DNA of 64,000 nt, from the NCBI RefSeq assembly GCF_963576615.1, contig NC_088710.1, forward strand, positions 248,001-312,000, given 5' to 3'. Of this stretch, positions 60,342-64,000 are shown piece after piece. The notes under the pieces are model-generated. The model was given only the letters and a program-made list of their open reading frames with translations. It had not been told where the DNA came from and ran no database searches. Both the position numbers and the translations under genes were made by a program. Position 1 is the first letter of the stretch; each line of letters opens with the position of its first letter. This stretch comes from Watersipora subatra. Its lineage: Eukaryota > Bryozoa > Gymnolaemata > Cheilostomatida > Watersiporidae.

Positions 60342-60664
60342 GTTCGTTTCTCTCGAGTTTGTCATTGTGCTTCCTATTTTGTTCCCAAGAAGGTTTTCTC
60401 CTTTCGTCGCTCACCCGCTATCCTGTGTTGTGAAGGTGTCATGTCATTCTAGTGCTTCGGTGTGCTTGCATGATGGTCATTCGTTTTCCTTTATGTTGTT
60501 ACACGCATCTTGTGTTTTATCAGCACGTCATATATATTTCTTTACCGTCCACTTTGCCTTCAACCAAATCCCTATCATGCCCAATTGTGTTCAAGTCATG
60601 CTGAGTTGTATCCCAGTTATGCCCAATCATTTCCGAATCTTATCCACTTGTAACCTATTGAAGC

Positions 60665-61390
60665 CTAACTGTATCTTAGGTATAACTGTATCCTAGGTCT
60701 AACTGTATCCTAGTTTTAACTGTATCATAAGTCTAACTGTATCCTAGGTTTAACAGTGGCCTAAGTATAACTGTATCCTAGTTCTAACTGTATCCTAGGT
60801 CTAACAGTGTCCTAGTTCTAACTATCCTAGTTCTAACTGTATCATAGGTCTAACTGTATCTTAGGTATAACTGTATCCTAGGTATAACTGTATCCTAGTT
60901 TTAACTGTATCCTATGTCTAACTGTATCCTAGGTCTAACTGTATCCTATGTCTAACTGTATCCTAGTTTTAACTGTATCATAAGTCTAACTGTATCCTAG
61001 GTTTAACAGTGGCCTAAGTATAACTGTATCCTAGTTCTAACTGTATCCTAGGTCTAACAGTGTCCTAGTTCTAACTGTATCCTAGTTCTAACTGTATCAT
61101 AGGTCTAACTGTATCTTAGGTATAACTGTATCCTAGGTATAACTGTATCCTAGTTTTAACTGTATCCTATGTCTAACTGTATCCTAGGTCTAACTGTATC
61201 CTATGTCTAACTGTATCCTAGGTCTAATTGTATCCTAGGTCTAACTGTATCCTAGGTATAACTGTATCCTATGTCTAACTGTATCCTAGGTCTAACTGTA
61301 TCATAGGTCTAACTGTATCTTATGTCTAATTGTATCCTAGGTATAACCGTATCATAGGTCTAACCTTCTCCTCGGTATAACTGTATGCTA
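60665..61390. repeat. 17-bp minisatellite downstream of PDZ-GEF exon 5
   Basis: More than forty copies of TAACTGTATCCTAGGTC, with variants of the last positions. A block of about 290 bp recurs within the array (compare 60680-60970 with 60960-61260). Confidence 0.94.
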
Positions 61391-61870
61391 GGGCACTTTC
61401 AGATATGCTACTTAGGAGGGATGCTATATCTATGGTGGCAAGAGGCACGTTTCAAGCATTCATTTAGTGCCATGTGCATCCATAAACTAGTAGTAGTTAG
61501 TCCTGACCCACCACATACACTTTCAGCGATATGCATTTGACAGAGTAATTACTCCTTTGATGACCCATGAATAAATCCAATCAAACGTTTTAACATCAAG
61601 TGAATGTGTTTCTTATAAGGCATATGTTCACTCGTCATAGCCTAAAAACATCAACATATTTATAAAGATCTCGGGCCATGGCTTTTTATGATGCATTGCC
61701 ACAAGTGCTCTTACCCATTGTCAACAGACATTACCTGACTCAGTTACCAATTCCCTCTGTGTATCATACATTCTCATAAAATTGTGATGGATACGAGATA
61801 GGATTCTTAGCGCCTCCGCATTCTTAGCGCCTCGCATGTACCCCAACAATAAAAGCCATCCCCAACCATA
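61391..61870. other. Spacer
   Basis: No supported feature. TTCTTAGCGCCTC is duplicated at about 61805-61835. Confidence 0.35.
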
Positions 61871-61871
61871 T

Positions 61872-61995
61872 CTCAATCATGCCCAACAGTATCCCAACTG
61901 TACCCAACAGCGTCTCTATTGTACCCAGTGGTGTCCCAAAAATACCCAACAGTATCCCCATTGTACCCAACAGTATCCGCATTGTACCCAACCAA
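61872..61995. repeat. ~20-bp degenerate tandem repeat
   Basis: CCCAACAGTATCCCMATTGT-type units occur about six times. Related CCAATTGTGTTCAAG and GTATCCCAG pieces lie near 60580. Confidence 0.75.
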
Positions 61996-62257
61996 ATCAA
62001 ACCACCCATCCCACTCCGAAGATATCCCAGTTATTTGCTAATCAAACGAAATCACTCCCTACACATTTCTCTCATCATAATCACTTGAGTTCAGTAATCT
62101 ACTTGATTAAAATAATAGAATTAGAGTGGCCACCTGTTGAGATGGCACCATGCACCATACAGGCCTTTTCTATGCTCTGTAATATCTGTTATACCCTTGT
62201 TATCCCCTAACTGTGTTGTACATAGTTTGTCTACAAGCTGAGTGGTGCATGAGGACC

Positions 62258-62350
62258 CTGTGAGAGTAGCCCAGGGTCAGTGAGAGTAGCCCAGGGTCAG
62301 CGAGAGTAGCCCAGGGTCATCGAGAGTAGCCCAGGGTCAGCGAGAGTAGC
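62258..62350. repeat. 20-bp tandem repeat
   Basis: Four to five copies of CAGCGAGAGTAGCCCAGGGT. Confidence 0.9.
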
Positions 62351-62454
62351 GTAGGCTCAATTAGGGTTAACTTGGGTTAGTAGCAGTAACAGGTCTATCA
62401 TCACGATTGCGTGGGTTTTGGATGCAGGATTGGGACCCGTAAATAATGATAGAT

Positions 62455-62665
62455 ATGTAAAGTGTGCCTTCGCCATTCAACTGTAATCCGTTCCAGCATT
62501 GCCATTGTATAACGAAAATGTTGTATGGAGGGGTATAGAAATCCATAGTAATTATATGATGCAAACATCCCTGGTGAAAATCATCAAAATTTTATATAAG
62601 TACTGTAAATATTAAAAATTAGGAACAAAATAGTATGTTAACCTTAGCAACCATAACATTTATTG
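62455..62665. repeat. Dispersed repeat copy B
   Basis: Matches 55600-55830 in the same orientation and extends leftward into AATCCGTTCCAGCATTGCC, resembling the start of the 11750 repeat. Confidence 0.7.
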
Positions 62666-63275
62666 ATATTTGGGTAATGATCTAAGAAACCATGGTTAAG
62701 TCGCATGTGTCAGATTTGGAGTTGACTACACTAACAGAAGGATGAAACTTTCAGTTATTTTGCAAAAAGAATTTTGATTCTAGCTTAATTACAGCAGATT
62801 TTATGGTCAATAAACTGAATGCACGTTCACCATTAGTGCGAAAACATAGTTCTGAGAAAACTGGTGTTAAAGTTTGAGAAACGAAAACCAATGCACAATT
62901 GTGTTTACATTTCAAAACGTCATAGCAACCAATATCAAGAAGTTGCGATATTTACCTAGATTTCTGTATTTATATCCAAAAAGTTATGCTGAAACTAAAA
63001 ATCTAAACAGATTTTAGCTGGCTGTCATAAAAAATAGTTGTATATCTATCAGAAAGTGTATTACTTAATTTTGCAGATATTAAAAACGGTTTGGCAGTAT
63101 CACGATTTTAGGCACAGCCGTAGCATCACCAACAAAATCTTTAGAAAAATAAAAACAGTAACATATTGCACACCATCGGACACTATATACTCCGATCTTG
63201 TAAATTCGAATAATTATTCCTATAAGTAAATTTTATAATAATCTTATAAAATCAAATAATTATTCTTATATTTAA
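62666..63275. other. AT-rich spacer
   Basis: No supported feature. Confidence 0.35.
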
Positions 63276-63446
63276 ATATTATAATAATTTTCTAAGAGTT
63301 GTTAGGAAAATATCATCGTCATTCCCTTTACTTTCACTGTTTTTGACATCAGTTGGAATACCAAAGTACTCATTATAGGTGTCCAAAATGTCCAAGTTAT
63401 CTTTAAAGTCGGCAAAAAAGAAACGAATACTTTTATCGGACGCCAT
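63276..63446 (-). CDS. Small open frame or first exon, 56 codons, unassigned
   Basis: ATG at 63446 in good context (AAAAATGGC) opens MASDKSIRFFFADFKDNLDI, continues through an acidic segment with NDDDIF and stops at TAA 63276-63278. Composition is protein-like (charged, no repeats). A possible donor (GAAA|GTAAAG) lies inside, so the true exon may be shorter and splice further left. No homolog is recognised; a transposon-encoded N-terminus is possible. Confidence 0.3.
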
Positions 63447-64000
63447 TTTTAGTATTTCCTGTTTAGCATGGCAACGATTTTAAAGGTTTTTTTCCGAGGG
63501 TTGGAGACTTCTATTGGCTGAACTGATATCAGATTCAGAAAGATCACTCTTTGATTGGTCAGGATGCACGTGTTACAAAAATCGTTACCAATATTAGAAA
63601 TTCAGTGCAGCTTCAAAGTCGGATAACTCAACTTTTGCGACTTGACCATGGTTGCTGAGATCGCAACCCATTTTTGATATTTATTGATATTTATGATATT
63701 TTTGAAACAGATGACATCAGTTGACATCAATTTTTGAAAAAGATTTGAAGCTAGGTTGAACATTGTGATTGATGTATTTTATAGGTTGTATGAGACCAGT
63801 CAGCAATGTTTAATACCAAAACTTGATTTATTGTAAGCCTAGTATAATAATAATATTTATAAATATCAAAATTTTCGTCAACTATTGGATTGGAAATCAT
63901 GACATGAATGCAAAGTGCAGACAAAATAGTGCAAATGGTAAATACACACTATGATAGTCCAAGCATGTTTCAATGTCCTACTCTTGTCTAGTTTAGGTAT
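63447..64000. other. Right edge of the window
   Basis: No supported feature. TATTTATTGATATTTATGATAT-like short repeats lie near 63675. Confidence 0.35.

Noticed and set aside
61836..62210. 124-codon frame rich in CTQQYP
   Set aside because: Half of it is the degenerate tandem repeat at 61872-61995, with no splice context tying it to the PDZ-GEF gene.

Overview
The window is eukaryotic nuclear DNA from an animal, most likely an aquatic invertebrate. It is AT-rich, its genes are split by GT-AG introns, and it carries DNA transposons, LINE and copia-like relics and an unusual density of minisatellites. Nothing in the sequence fixes the species. A lophotrochozoan is my guess from gene and transposon content only. 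No bacterial operons, CRISPR arrays or prokaryotic defence systems are present.

Region by region: 1-2011 (+) holds the 3' part of a spliced MULE-type transposase gene with four exons in perfect phase. 2519-3110 is an 85-bp minisatellite. 4284-4492 (+) is a candidate first exon of a small DUF1761-like membrane protein. 4584-13187 is a complete pogo/Tigger-like DNA transposon on the minus strand, with matching ends, TA duplication and a broken transposase. A 4.05-kb Kolobok-type transposon (6083-10133, TTAA duplication, THAP-like exon and transposase exons) is inserted inside its coding region. 13.5-14.5 kb and 38.6-39.5 kb are LINE 3' ends, and 18.4-18.9 kb is a copia-like protease relic. 19060-20548 and 22781-23587 are two TA-flanked non-autonomous inverted-repeat elements, and 28456-29256 is a long TTAA-flanked foldback element. 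33535-34449 and 57555-58436 are short deletion derivatives of the Kolobok element.

Two host genes are well supported. A two-exon endoglycoceramidase-like GH5 gene lies at 25679-27502 (-), with a signal peptide exon and both catalytic glutamates. The 5' part of a PDZ-GEF (Rapgef2/6, Gef26) gene lies at 40227-60341 (+). Its five coding exons encode the N-terminal cyclic-nucleotide-binding-like region, and the gene must run past the last exon seen. A possible alternative first exon (53733-53920) ends in the same phase as exon 3, so it could splice to exon 4.

More than twenty tandem arrays, with units from 12 to 86 bp, fill the introns and intergenic DNA, mostly with a different unit in each. 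They generate most of the long but spurious open frames here, including three overlapping frames of more than 420 codons over one 28-bp array.
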